From assembly GCA_037157565.1 (NCBI GenBank), contig JAZHRO010000022.1:6882001-6946000 (forward strand): DNA of 64,000 nt. Reading direction: 5' to 3'. The translations under genes and the position numbers were made by a program. Under the pieces are notes generated by a model that was not told the DNA's origin, did not search any database, and worked only from the letters and a program-made list of their open reading frames with translations. Shown one piece after another: positions 21,154-32,273 of this stretch (its first letter is position 1; each line of letters opens with the position of its first letter). This DNA comes from Thalassia testudinum (taxonomy: Eukaryota; Streptophyta; Magnoliopsida; Alismatales; Hydrocharitaceae).

Positions 21154-23180
21154 ATGCAACCTAACATTTTAGGAAAAGTACTTAGGAAACCTGTGTCCCA
21201 AATGACTATCAAGGATAAGATAATTGAGGCTGCTTATAGACACCATGAAAAATATTATAGAGCCTTAGATAAGGACATTCAAGTTAAATTTGCAAAAACA
21301 ACAAAGCACATTCTGAACTGTATCAAAATAATATGGACATCAATGTAACACAGTTCAACCTGGGATGATCTCTTAGCATAATACATTGAATTAATGAAAT
21401 GACATAACGAGTGCCTACAATGTTGGTAAAATCCTTCACTTTTGGAAAAACAAGTTCTCAGGGAGGAACGGGGAAAATTGCTGAATACGTTGTATAAAAC
21501 CATTGATCAAGAATACCCCTACATCCCTTCAGAAGATAATGAGACACCTTGGAACAACACTGATGATCAACATGATTCCACAGAACTCGGGTTAGAAAAT
21601 TAGAATTATTATGGACCCCCAACCCAGATGGAATCTGATTCAAAGTATGTGCAGATTGATGCACTTAATCTTGTGATGGGTTGAGAGGATCCAATTGTAG
21701 GCTTTCACGATTTCAAAGAGCCTTAGAAAGCCTTGAAGTTGGTCCATCAAGCCTAGATTTCCTTGACACCTGGATGATGAGATTGAGTCAGAACCTCTCG
21801 AGAATGTAAATTCCGCTCCTTATTCTGATAAGGTGATTCTCGAGAATGATTCTGACATCCCAATAGAGCCCAGCCTAGATTCTAGTGATCCAATCCTTAC
21901 CCTTAACCTAGAATCTGGATTCGAGTCTATTTGGGATAATCATGAAGCCTAATATAATGAGAATCAGATTTTGAATCTGGGCTACGATTCTGGGCCTATA
22001 TTTAATGATTACACCTCTCCAACCACCTCAGAGATACAAATTGATTTTTTGAAAGTCATGCCAATCTATGATACAGAAACCGATTTGGAAGAGCTGGGAT
22101 TCGATTGGGTCTACCCTAGGAGCCAAGAACCCAAGCCTATGCCTAATAAGAACACCTTTTTAAGCTCGGAATCTGAAATTTGGTTAGATCCAAGTTAGGT
22201 TTTTGATTCTTTGCATCTTGATTCTCTCTATGGTGGAACTCCTGATCCAAAATTAGATTCAGAAACTCATTCTTGCAAATTCTCTGAAGATTTAAATCTT
22301 ACTCTGATCTTGGAGAACCTTTGTTTCCTGACAACTATGAGCCAAATTATGACTTCAGTATCCATGATCCATTCTTCGACTCTGACTCTGAGGTCCCTAA
22401 TCCCGAGATCATTGATTCAAAATCAGGTTCCATTGAGATAGAATTATTCCTTTTTTATCTTCAGGAGTCAGAAACAACCAGTATCGAGAGTGTCTGCAAT
22501 CCAGAGTTTGAATATTTTCTTTAATTAGATTTTCATGATCCTATAAGCACTCTCCAGGCATTTACCTTTGATTTTGATGTGCTTCATGAAGACTCTTTAG
22601 ATGAACTTACCTTTGAATCTTTTCCAGAGGAGCTCTCAATACACAGATCTTATAGAAGCCACATCTTCTGATCCACATACAAAACCTTCCAAAATCCATT
22701 CTCAGCCTTGACCCGCCACCGGAATCAACTTCTACTCTGATTCACCTCTCTCTAATCTGGTTGCATATGACTCTCCTCCATCTGTTGATCGGGTTTCGGA
22801 CTCTGATAAGATCGATAATCACTTCCCATCTTTTCTGGTCCTACTAGTAGGGTTCCTACATCCTCTACAGATCCATTTTCTTTTGAGGATCCCTACTCTG
22901 GCCAGGCTAATTCGACTCAGCCAAACCCTAGATTTTCACTTCCATATCTCTTTGAGCCTTAAGGTATCTAGTGGGCTTCGCATCTATTGATTCACATCCA
23001 TTAACCCACCAAATTGATTGGGTTTGGGCTACATCATCAACCTGTGGATCTGAACAAGCACTTGGTTGGACCAACCAGGTTATTGATCAAGGTGCTTGTT
23101 ATGCAAAACTCATCCGATTTGACCACTCCTTCTCCTTGACGACCTTCTGTTCAGCTGAAGGTATTGAATTTAGCGCTTAA
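21154..23180 (+). pseudogene. Decayed family D ORF, unknown function
   Basis: ATG 21154 opens a basic segment (GKVLRKPVSQMTIKDKIIEA, then KYYRALDKDIQVKFAKTT) that meets a stop after about 65 codons. Homologous-looking coding continues in changing frames to about 23180. The later parts are acidic and rich in Asp, Glu, Ser, Pro and Tyr (21971-22198 and 22321-22524, for example DPFFDSDSEVPNPEIIDS). Several stops and at least two frameshifts break it. There is no zinc knuckle, DLGA protease, polymerase or integrase motif. Position and composition resemble the acidic ORFs at 8643 and 46300, though the N-termini differ. It may be the single product of a non-autonomous family. Function unknown. Confidence 0.5.
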
Positions 23181-24758
23181 CGAGACGCAACCCATCATTC
23201 CAAAAACTTGAGACCCTTCTGATCATCCTTTTGAGCCATACTCCTATTGCACTTTTGAGTTCAGCTTTAGAGCAACCGACTCCACCTTTGGCCTTCATAT
23301 CAAAGTTTGAAATTGTTAGCAGCAGTCATCCTAACCCATTCACCCACCGTTTGAACCTGTTCTAACCTATGAACCAAGTTGATTTCATCCCCCTGGGTTA
23401 CAATGAGGACATTGCAAAACTTAGACATAGGGGGCGTTAAAGTGCAAAACATATAAAAATTCAAGTTTCTGAGGGATTCTCACAAAAAAAAATCCATATC
23501 CAAAAAAAAAATCAATAAAAAATAAATTAAAAAAGAATAAAAAAATGGAAAAGGAGAGGAAAATTTTGAGAATTGATTGCATATCATTCATGAGGAGGAA
23601 AAGAGGAGAAAGTTCAAATGTCAAAAAGGAGCAACATTCAAGAACAAAAATGATAGTCATTAGCACTTGATCATGGAAATTACTTAAGTTCTAGACCTAA
23701 TCAAAAGAAAAAAATTAAGTCCTAAAATAACAGAGAGACATGGAGATTAGTATGAGTGTTGATCTTAGGCCTCTTGGGCTTGTTTTAGGACTTAAACATT
23801 CACGTATCCGTTAAGATCTGGATTAATCCTCAAGAGGTTGAGGAAAGTGCGAGGCTGATGTATTAGGTCTAAGGCTTAGGGATTATTCGGCCCAGTTGCC
23901 TATCCTTTGGTTTACGGGACTTGGTAACCTAAGCACCCAAAAATCACACACTTAGTCTAGTTCAGTGTGCTTAACAAAGGAAAATATCACAAAAGTGTTC
24001 TATTATGGAAAATCATATCAAAGATCTAGCTTAGGAGTGGCTTGATAACAGAAGTTGATTGAATGAGTACCCAGCACGGAAAGGTGTGAAATTCCACTCG
24101 AAGATGCGTAACAACATATCATCTCCTCGGTGCTTGTCTCCTAGGATATCTAAATATCCTACTAGGGGCATGTAAGCAGCTTGTTCTAGTTCAGGTGCCA
24201 TGGGCAGGATTATCCGGAAATGTCGATTGCTAAGGCTTGAATTTAGCTACAGAACACCATGGGCGGCACTATTCTGAAGTGTCAAAAGCCAGGGTTCTGG
24301 GGGTTGCCATGGGTGATGCTATCCTGAAGTATTGAAAGCCAGTGACCCTTCGAGGATTGATGGTGGGGACAAGGAATCCGATATAGATCATGTTTAGGGC
24401 CAATTCAAGGTTGGATCTAGGGAAATCTAAAAAGAAAGAGAGAGAAAACTCTCCAAATGAAAAAAATCTACTTTTATCTCTTTCTTGCAAAATTTCACTG
24501 GCAAACTGAACTTGGACCTATTATGTTTATGCACAGGTCCTTTACCCGCTGGGTTCAACGAACCTCTGGGTAGTTTTTGCAGGGTTTAGAAACTTTCGCG
24601 ACAGATTGAGGATGAAGCTGGTCAGGTTTGGATCTTGATTGATACTTGATTACCTTTAATCTTATTATTATCATTCTGACCTACTTTCTAAAAAAGTAAA
24701 AAGAATCAGGATTCTGAACATCAACGCATGGTCTACAATGCTAGTTCTTTTCATAAGA
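23181..24758 (+). other. Family D 3' untranslated interior
   Basis: 'caatgaggacattgcaaaac' (23400-23420) is the conserved end-of-coding signature, followed by A-rich DNA. Three imperfect copies of a unit starting CCATGGG (24198, 24257, 24307), each with 'tat.c.gaa.t.t.ga' inside, form a short tandem array with spacing of 59 and 50 bp. The rest is unassigned. The minus-strand ORFs here are A/T-rich artefacts. Confidence 0.4.
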
Positions 24759-24796
24759 TTTTGCTAAGGGACTAGCAAAAGTTAGGCATGTGGGTA
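24759..24796 (+). other. Pre-PPT hairpin and primer tract of family D
   Basis: TTTTGCTA (24759-24766), loop AGGGAC, TAGCAAAA (24773-24780), then 'gttaggcatgtgggta' up to the LTR. The stem is perfect, and identical to the ones before LTR A and the family B 3' LTR. Confidence 0.65.
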
Positions 24797-27532
24797 TGAT
24801 GATAACATCATCATCAGCCATAACTAACTTTAATTAGTCACAATCAAGAGACAACTGCTCCTGCATAACCGTCAGAGAGTCATAATTCCTTACATCTCCT
24901 TTCTGAGAAGAATGCATTAAAACAGGGTTAAATCTGCAGTTTTAATAGAAAATCATAAATTCAGAACAATCACGGGTTTCCCAGGGATTAATTGAAGGTC
25001 AAAGAGCATTAATGACTAATAAGAGGGTCCGTGCAGACAGAAATGGGATTTCGTGCATTTTAAGAATTAATGGACATTCGAAACCCTAATTTCAGACCTG
25101 CTTAATTAATAGAGGTTATGGTTAGGATAAAATTCACCTAAACCTTCTAAAAATCATATAAAAATATTCCATAAGGTTTGGTATCCTTTATTTGACCATT
25201 AGAGCCCATTTTGACCTAAAACAGAGTCTTAGATAGGAATTTGCCCTAATTTGAGTTTCTACATAAATTATCCTATCAAACTTGATCAAAACCTATATCC
25301 GACTTCACCATCAGATTCCTTGGATCCAAACTAGGTTTGTACCAAAATATGGGCCCAATCAGAGGTCATCTTGACCTACTTTGCATTTTGGTCCAATCTG
25401 ACTCTTCTCTCAAATAGCCCTTCAGCTTTTGAATTGTTTGCAATCAGGTTCCTAGGTTTCTCATCATTTTTTGCAAATAGGTCGCTACTACCATTGGTGT
25501 GAACACACCAAGCTCTGTCGAGATTCGAACGAGGATTTCTTGCTTGATTCTCAATCAATCAATCCCAAAATTGAAAGGGAGATTCTTTAAGGAATTCCCT
25601 TCCAAATGAGACTGTCCATGGATCCAACTTCGCTTCCAACAGCTCATGCGAATCATTTGAAATCAAGGCTTTCCCTTTTGTGCATAAGTCCCAAGCTTGG
25701 AAGACCCTCCTAATGCCTATAAAGAGTTCCCTAATGCACGACCAACCACCTTAGCTAGGTTTAAGGCCACAAATCCCTCTTCTTTCTCTCCCATGGCCGG
25801 CTTCGACCTATGCTTTAGCAGCCCTCTCGATCTCTCTCATCCGCACCTCCAACAGCTAAATTGGAAGCAAAACATTCTTCCTCATCTTCCTCCGATGGTG
25901 GCCAGCCAAAGCCCCGACATCTCCAACCTTTTCTTCATCGCCGTTCATCCACCGGAGCATTCTCTTGCATGACGTCAGCCAATCACAGCCAGCGCCCTCC
26001 TACCCCTTTTGTCCAATTAGGTTAGCGTATTTAGGTCCCTCTTCTCCCCTACCCTCTTTCCCTCTATCTAAAACCTCAATTCAACCAAAGACACCACCGC
26101 ACGTGTCATCGTCTCCATCTCCGATAGCATCTCTGGCGAGGCTTCCCCATCGCTCCACCGCACCACACGCTTGGCCAACACCCTCGTAACCTCCACCATA
26201 CCTCCACACACAAAACCCCCATCTTTATTACTCATTCCACCCATCCAAACACTCCATCGAACACCTCCACCTTCACTCTCCTCCTTCACCGTCAGCCCTC
26301 ATTCGCGCACGAATCACCCCACGGACGCCGCCATCACCTTCTACGCCCTACGGTGATCCTCCTAAATGTTTTAATGAGGGCTTGTAGCCCATACTTTGTA
26401 TTTCAGGTCCCCTGCTGGAGCTTCATCACCGCACCATCTTCTCTGGCTTGTTCTTCAAGTTATGGTCGTGTTCTTCATCAAAACCACCTCCAAGCCATGC
26501 GGATTTGTTCCAAGCCCATGCTTAGGTCCTTACTCAAAGGCCCCAGCTACGAGCTTGCCCCAATTAGACGAAGCCTCCACTTGCTTCTGCTGCTTGAACG
26601 CAAAGCGAAAGAGTAGTGGGGATAGTCCCACATCGGTGGATGAGGAACACTCAAGTGTGCATAAAGTGTTTTTGTGATTAGAGCTATTCATCTAAGTACA
26701 TGGGGGCCAGGTCCCCATTACCTGCATACCCGTTAACCTACCTTTGTGCTCTCCTCGGCTACCACACACGATCGGTAGTCCTAGACACTATACAAGATCT
26801 GTATACCCGATAATGAATTTGACTATGCGTTGGGATTGAGAGAGAAGGAAGAGAAGAGGAATTTGTGAGAGAGCAGGGGAGGGTTTTGCTCTCTATAGCT
26901 GTGACTTGTGTGACACTTAGTTGCTGAGGAGATTGGTTCCCTGCATTGTGAAGGAGAAATCTCTGAAGAAGAGAAGAATGAGAGGGCTCGAGAAGAGAAG
27001 TTGAAGAGAAGAAAAGGAAGGCTCATGTAGAAGGTCTGAAGAGAAGAAGAAAGGAGAAGAAGCTGAAGCAGAAGAGAGAAGAAAAAGGCTTTAAGAAGCC
27101 TGATCATTTAAATCGTCTGATCCACATGCCGGACGCCTGATTACTTTAGCATTCAAGCTACTATTGGGTTATTTGGTTTAATTAAGACATCTGATATGCA
27201 TGTCTGATTGGGGTTAATAATTGATGATTCAAATCACCATTATTTTATCTTGATCTCTTTTTATTATAATGAACTCTTGAAATACTTTTGCTTATTATTG
27301 AATATCATTTGAGTAGATTGTTATTTATTGAATATCTTGTATCTTGCTCCATTTATGGTGCTCATTTATATGCAATTAAAGATTAATGCATGAATTCCAT
27401 ATTTGCTCCTTGTATTCGACCTCGAACTTCATTTTTAGATTTTGAGTAATAAATTTTATCTGTTGATTGAGCTATTTAGGAGGATTTGCTACAACGAAAC
27501 AACTTAAAAAATCTTGTCTAGCCCGTTCAACA
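24797..27532 (+). mobile_element. Family D 3' LTR
   Basis: It starts TGATGAT-AACATC-ATCATCA and ends TTCAACA. TATA box 25718-25724, USE 26625-26635, TATA-like CATAAAG 26660-26666 (24-bp gap), purine tract about 26955-27090. It aligns with 17356-19938 throughout except for about 170 extra bp after the TATA box. ORFs at 25697-26677 are unspecific. Confidence 0.8.
26625..26666 (+). promoter_or_regulatory. USE plus TATA-like box inside the 3' LTR D
   Basis: GTCCCACATCG (26625-26635) and CATAAAG (26660-26666) are separated by exactly 24 bp, as in the 5' LTR. Sequence around both boxes is conserved between the two LTRs. Confidence 0.6.
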
Positions 27533-29511
27533 TTCCTCGGTTTGGTGGCGACACAGGGGAGAAGGAGAAGTTGAAGCCACCAAGGAGATAGGGTGTCTCC
27601 TTGATCTTCTTCCTTCTCTCCTTCTCTCCTTGGATGTTGGATATGGGTAGAGTATGAGTAGAAAATATGTAACCAAGGATGATTTGAAGTGGGTAGTTAG
27701 TGGTCTTTTTATAGGTTGGGTAGGGGTGTAGGTGTGGTTAAGGGATGGATGGCTAGGATGGCTTATAGGGGGTGGTTAGAAGATCCTAGGGTTGAGGTGA
27801 GTTGGCACCAAAATGGAGAGGTGTTGGTGGTTGGCGCCAACTCCTGGTGGGGGCTAGGGTTAAGGATGGGTTAGGTGTGCTGGATGGCTAGGATTAGGTC
27901 ATATGGTGGTGGTTAGGAGATGAGTGGCTAGGGTAGGTTGGCGCCAATTAAAGGGGTGTATGGAGGTTGGGTTAAGGAGGTGGTTGGCACCAACCTAGGT
28001 GTGTTTAGGTAGGTTAGTTGGCATGGGAATTAGGAAGGGTTGGGATGGCTCCATGTGGTGGTAGTTAAGGGATTAAGGGTGGATTTAAGTGGCGCCAAGG
28101 TGAGGAGATGTTGATGGTGTTTTGGAGCCACTTATGTAGTGATTATAAGGGGGTTAGGGTGGTGTTGAGTTGGTGCCAAGAGGGTTTTCTAGAAGGTGGT
28201 GATGTGTAGGGTGTAGATGGCCTTATGGGGGTAGGTGTAGGGTTGTGATAGGGCTTCAACTTGGCACCAACTTTGAAGGGATGTGGAGGTGTTTTTGGCA
28301 CCAACTTAAAGGGGTTAAGGTGGTGGTTATGGGTGGTTAGGTTGGTGAAAGGGTGAGTTAAGGTTTGCTCCAAAGGGGAGCTTCTAGAAGGGGATTAGGT
28401 GGATGGTGGAGATGAGTTTAGGGGGTAGGTGTAAGGCTAGGATAGGGAGTAGTTTTGGCGCCAACAAGAGGGTAGTTATTAGGTGGTTTTGGAGGGAAAA
28501 CTAGGTTGCTTTCGGAGGTTGTGGTGTGAAGGGTCATGGGGGTTGTTGGCGCCAAAAGAGAGTGGAGTAGGTAGCTTGCTTAGGTGGTGGACTTTGGAGT
28601 CGAGTTGGGTTAAGGTTTAGGTTAGAGTTGTGGATGGCCATGGAGGTGGAGCTATTTTTGAGCTTAGCTAAACTAGCTAAGCTAGCTTAGCTAGTAGATA
28701 GCAGTGGAGGAGTTAGGTTTTTCAGAAGAGGAGCTAAAGGAAAGCTAACTGGAGCTGCATTAGAGCTGACTCTGTTGAGGAGGTCTTCATGAGGAGCTCA
28801 ACTACTTAGCTAAGCTAGCTAGTTCTTATGCTAGTAGCTAGGCTTGAGTAGTTGAGCTAAGTTGAGATGGTTTCAACCTAGCTGAAGCTAGGTTGAGCTA
28901 GAATTGCCTTTGATGAGAACTCTCGACATAGCTTAGCTACTAAGTGGGCAAGTAGTAGCTAAGCTGGAGGACGTTCAGTTGTTGTGAGCTAAGTGGAGCT
29001 AGGTTGAGTTGGACTTGGACTGAGTTGGAGCTAGAGTGAACTCTAGTCAATTAAGCTAAGCTAGCTAGAGCTCCCAGTGAACTGACTAGAGCTAGGATGA
29101 GCTAGACTCAACTAAGTTGAGCTGGATCTGTGCTGAGCTGAGGTGGTTTGAGCTAACATGAGCTACCCTGAGCTGCCATTCAGCTAAGATGAGCTGAATG
29201 GAGCTGGGAGGAGCTAAACTTAACCAAAGTGAGTTGATATCTAGCTGAGGTGAGCTAGATCCAACTAGGGTTCAGCTGATCTAGACTTCTCCTTCACTTT
29301 CTTCCATCTCGAGTGCTAGGGTTTTAATGGTTTGAATATCTACTTGACCTTATCACACAAGAAAAGATGTTAAAAATACAAAAAAGAATGCAATGCATGC
29401 CTAATCCTAGGTTACGTCTAAATGCAACTCAAAAACCCATTTGCGAAGTTAAAAACCTAAGAGCTAGATCTGTTTTAGGTCATGAGAATGATGATAAATT
29501 GACGTTTATCA
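27533..29511 (-). mobile_element. Family B LTR, minus strand, 5' (U3) part
   Basis: Read on the minus strand it starts at 29511 with TGATAAAC-GTCA-ATTTATCA. It then has the AGCT domain (29290-28640), the GGCGCC domain (28560-27800), a TATA box (ctataaaaag near 27715), 'gaaggagagaaggaagaagatc' and the leader, up to the family D insertion. It continues at 17355-16624. Total length is about 2.7 kb. Confidence 0.8.
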
Positions 29512-29549
29512 CACCCCCATGCTTATCTTTTACTAGCCTCTTAGCAAAA
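29512..29549 (-). other. Minus-strand pre-PPT hairpin and polypurine tract
   Basis: On the minus strand: TTTTGCTA, loop AGAGGC, TAGTAAAA (one G-T pair; 29549-29528), then 'gataagcatgggggtg' next to the LTR. It shows that the minus-strand LTR carries 3' interior DNA on its upstream side. Confidence 0.65.
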
Positions 29550-31036
29550 CTCTAATTGCAAAACTGATTTTTGGGAAAAACTAATTTTTTTTTTAACTTT
29601 TGAGAAAAAAGAGATTGTGGGACTTTGGTTCATAAAAAATAAATAAATAAATAAGAAGGGCATGGGATTTGTTGAAGATAAACGTCGGGATTCGTCTTTG
29701 GGTCCAAAATTTAGAAGTATTGGGATCAATGTACCCTTTACAAATTCACAAATTATCTCCTTGTCAATTCAAATGACTCAAAATTATTTTGCAATTAGGA
29801 TTTCTTTGGCTCTTGAATTCGACTCACAACTTGCATAATCTTTTAAAATCCTGTGTCAGTGCTTGTGAATGCCAACATTTAAGGTCATGTTTTTGTTTGG
29901 ATTTTTTTTGTCTACCCCATGCTTAGTCTCAACTTAATCTTATAATAGATGTGTCGGGATCATCATTCTCGTTACCAAACCTCGAGGAGGCTCTAGTGCT
30001 AGTACTTCAGATAGTATTGTCCATGACACCACCCAGGAGCTCACAACCCCAAAACACAATGCGGTGTAAAGGGGCGCTCCAAGCAAACTCAAGCTCTTTC
30101 TTCGACACTGTAGGTAGAGCATCGCCCAAGACACTTGAGTTGCAAAAATGCACCTTAATGCTCCATCTAAAGATATGAAATATAGATATAGAGCAGTGCC
30201 GAGGTGGTAATATGTTGACATCGCGTCCCCAAAGGAGGCATTTTCCTCCTTTTCGGCGATAGGAACTCAAACCAATGATCTACTTTGGATTTTTACTGAG
30301 ACTAAAAAGGGGTGCCTTTTCTAATTCTTTTCTAATTGGTCTTAAGTATTGGTTGTGTGTGAAATTTGACATAGGAATTTTGTAAGGGATGTATGTTTTT
30401 GGTCGAAAGCTGATCCATGTAATTTCCAAGTTACAAAAGAAGATTAAGTCACCCGAGTTAACAGGAGGTCAGGTGGAATTTAGAGAAAGATACTTGATCT
30501 AGTCTAAAAGTAGATCCAAAAATTCCAATATTTGGATCTGCTTCTTTATCCCAAGTTTGTTAAAAATTAAATCCTATTGTACCTTGGAATGATTTTTCAA
30601 CCTTAGTCCCGATTTCAAAGATTTCTCAAAAAGTTTTCAACAATTTTATTTTATTTTTTTGGGTATGCAAGCAGAAAGTTAAACAAGAAAAATGACTATT
30701 TTTGGGTTTTGAAAATCCTAATTTGATTGTCAAAATTCAAAAACATCCCTCCATGCTTAAGATGTGGAATGTCCTCATGCAATTGGAAGGAAAAAGGGAT
30801 TAACTTGGTGAAAGACGATTAAAATCTGGATAGGCAAAATCTCTGAATAAAGTAAAAATGAATAGCGGAAAAAATGATAGGTTACCTCCCATCCAGTGCT
30901 ATATTTTATGCCATTCAGCCAGATGTGAAGTCACTAATTATCGAGTAAGTCATGGAGGTCTTGAGAGTTGGATTGCACGTTTAGGTTGTGATCAAGATAG
31001 GGCTTAAGCCCCGTTGACTTTAAAGAAATTGTTATT
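29550..31036 (-). other. Minus-strand 3' untranslated interior of a B element
   Basis: It matches the plus-strand region 39120-41890 in order: the 'gtggaatgtcctcatgc' signature (about 30765), the segment with 'gaggaaaatgcctcct', and 'aatgttggcattcacaa'. It lacks the insert found at about 40085-41505 in the plus-strand copy. (AAAT)n occurs at about 29637-29653. ORFs are shadows. Confidence 0.65.
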
Positions 31037-31300
31037 TTAAGGATCCAAAATTTCAATGGCTTTGTGGGGATAAGTTTGAATTACAATGTAAGGACCGGTC
31101 GATTTAGATTTTAATTTACCAAGAAATAATTGCAACCTTGCATCAAAAAGCCACACGTGTTGTTTAGGTTCAAAAGTTTTCCGAATGATGAATTTATCAT
31201 GAAATTTCTTAGTTTGGTCTTTGTAAATGCATGCATTGTCATAAGCCAAGTTGCGAAGTTCTTCGAGTTCAGTTAATTGTAATTTCCTATAAAAAGGCAC
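31037..31300 (-). pseudogene. Integrase C-terminal fragment, minus strand
   Basis: About 85 codons are open on the minus strand. They begin at the RKLQL..ELEELRN block and go on through IYKDQTKKFHDKFI, a WLFDARLQLFLGKLKSK segment and TGPYIV to the C-terminal end region. This is the part of an Athila-like integrase that follows the DDE core, and it equals about 38740-39000 on the plus strand. The catalytic core is missing: the fragment is cut at about 31300-31314, where the rest of the family B 5' LTR begins, and the first about 20 codons of the open frame come from that LTR. It belongs to the minus-strand 3' piece ending in the LTR at 29511. Not functional on its own. Confidence 0.8.
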
Positions 31301-31314
31301 ATGGGTTTTATTAT

Positions 31315-32251
31315 CTATAAAAAGAGCAATAACCACCACCATTACCTTCACCTTTGGATTCATTAATCTATCACATTTCCACCTTCATTCCACCTATCAT
31401 CTCCATAGCTAAGAGAAGAAGGAGAAGAAGAAGATGAAGGGGACACTCTACCCCCTTGGTACCTTCCCCTCTTCCCTACTCTCTTGAGCCCACGCTAGCC
31501 AAAGGACTAGCCAGGCAAGGAAGACATCCAGGAGGAGATCTTTAGGGTGGTACACGCCCACCCTAGGAGGAGTTCTTTTAGGTGGAATTCTTCCACCCTT
31601 GGAGGAGCAAGGACATGCCCATCTAGGGCTTGCCAAGGAGAAGCAGCATCTCTAGAGGAGCACTTCAAGAAAGAGTTGGAAAGATCCTTTTCAAGCCCAG
31701 GAGCAGCTAAGCTTGGAGCAAGGACTCTCTCCTCTTCACCACCATCACCACGAGGATCATTGTTTTACCAATTTTTATCTTTAACTTTTTAGTAGAAGCA
31801 TTCCTCTACAAGCATTCCTGAAGAACAAGTTTTCTCTATATGTCAAATTGCCTTTCTAAAATTTTGTTGCATCTTAAGTAATTGTCTTTTCTAGCACTTT
31901 TCACTCCCTCTCTCTAATTACCCTAGGTCTCCACATACCTATGGTGAGCTTAGAGAGAGGTTACTTTTCACTTCGGTGTTAGTCTTAGCAATTTAGGTGT
32001 AGCCTTTTCTTGCTTACTATTTCGTTGTCACCCTTTATTTCAAAACTTAAAAAAAAATCTTATATTTAAAAATCCCAAAAAGAAAGTTGATTTCGTAATA
32101 TCAAGTGAGAGTATTTAAAGTGCATTCCTACTTCCCTTGGGACAACCCGAATACTTTTCGAAGTACTTGATTTTATAAATTTTAAAAGCGATCGGATTTT
32201 CTCGTTATAACGATAAAAACCCTAATTTCAAATTACGCTTTTCTCACATCA
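31315..32251 (+). mobile_element. Family B 5' LTR, second part (TATA to end)
   Basis: It resumes at CTATAAAAAG (TATA box) and matches 43579-44507 to the end CACATCA. It includes the short leader 'accaccaccattacc', the GA-rich 'aagagaagaaggagaagaag', and 'aattaccctaggtctcc'. Together with 12833-14477 it makes a 2.58-kb LTR, like the 3' LTR. Confidence 0.85.
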
Positions 32252-32256
32252 CTTTT

Positions 32257-32273
32257 TGGTGTTGTTGCCGGGG
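32257..32273 (+). other. Primer-binding site, tRNA-Asp (family B)
   Basis: TGGTGTTGTTGCCGGGG lies 5 bp after the LTR. It has three mismatches to the tRNA-Asp complement, all C-to-T. Confidence 0.85.

Larger units (their letters stand above)
17356..27532 (+). mobile_element. Family D two-LTR element (about 10.2 kb)
   Basis: Direct LTRs of 2583 and 2736 bp flank a 4.9-kb interior. A tRNA-Asp primer site follows the 5' LTR. The conserved hairpin and a G-rich primer tract precede the 3' LTR. The interior holds only a decayed ORF without protease, polymerase or integrase motifs, so the element looks non-autonomous. The flanks (TCTGG left, TTCCT right) are not a target-site duplication. It sits inside a minus-strand B LTR. 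Confidence 0.8.

Noticed and set aside
31448..31792. 62-aa and 81-aa ORFs in the B LTR leader
   Set aside because: They overlap on opposite strands, are not conserved between LTR copies in frame, and have no domain.
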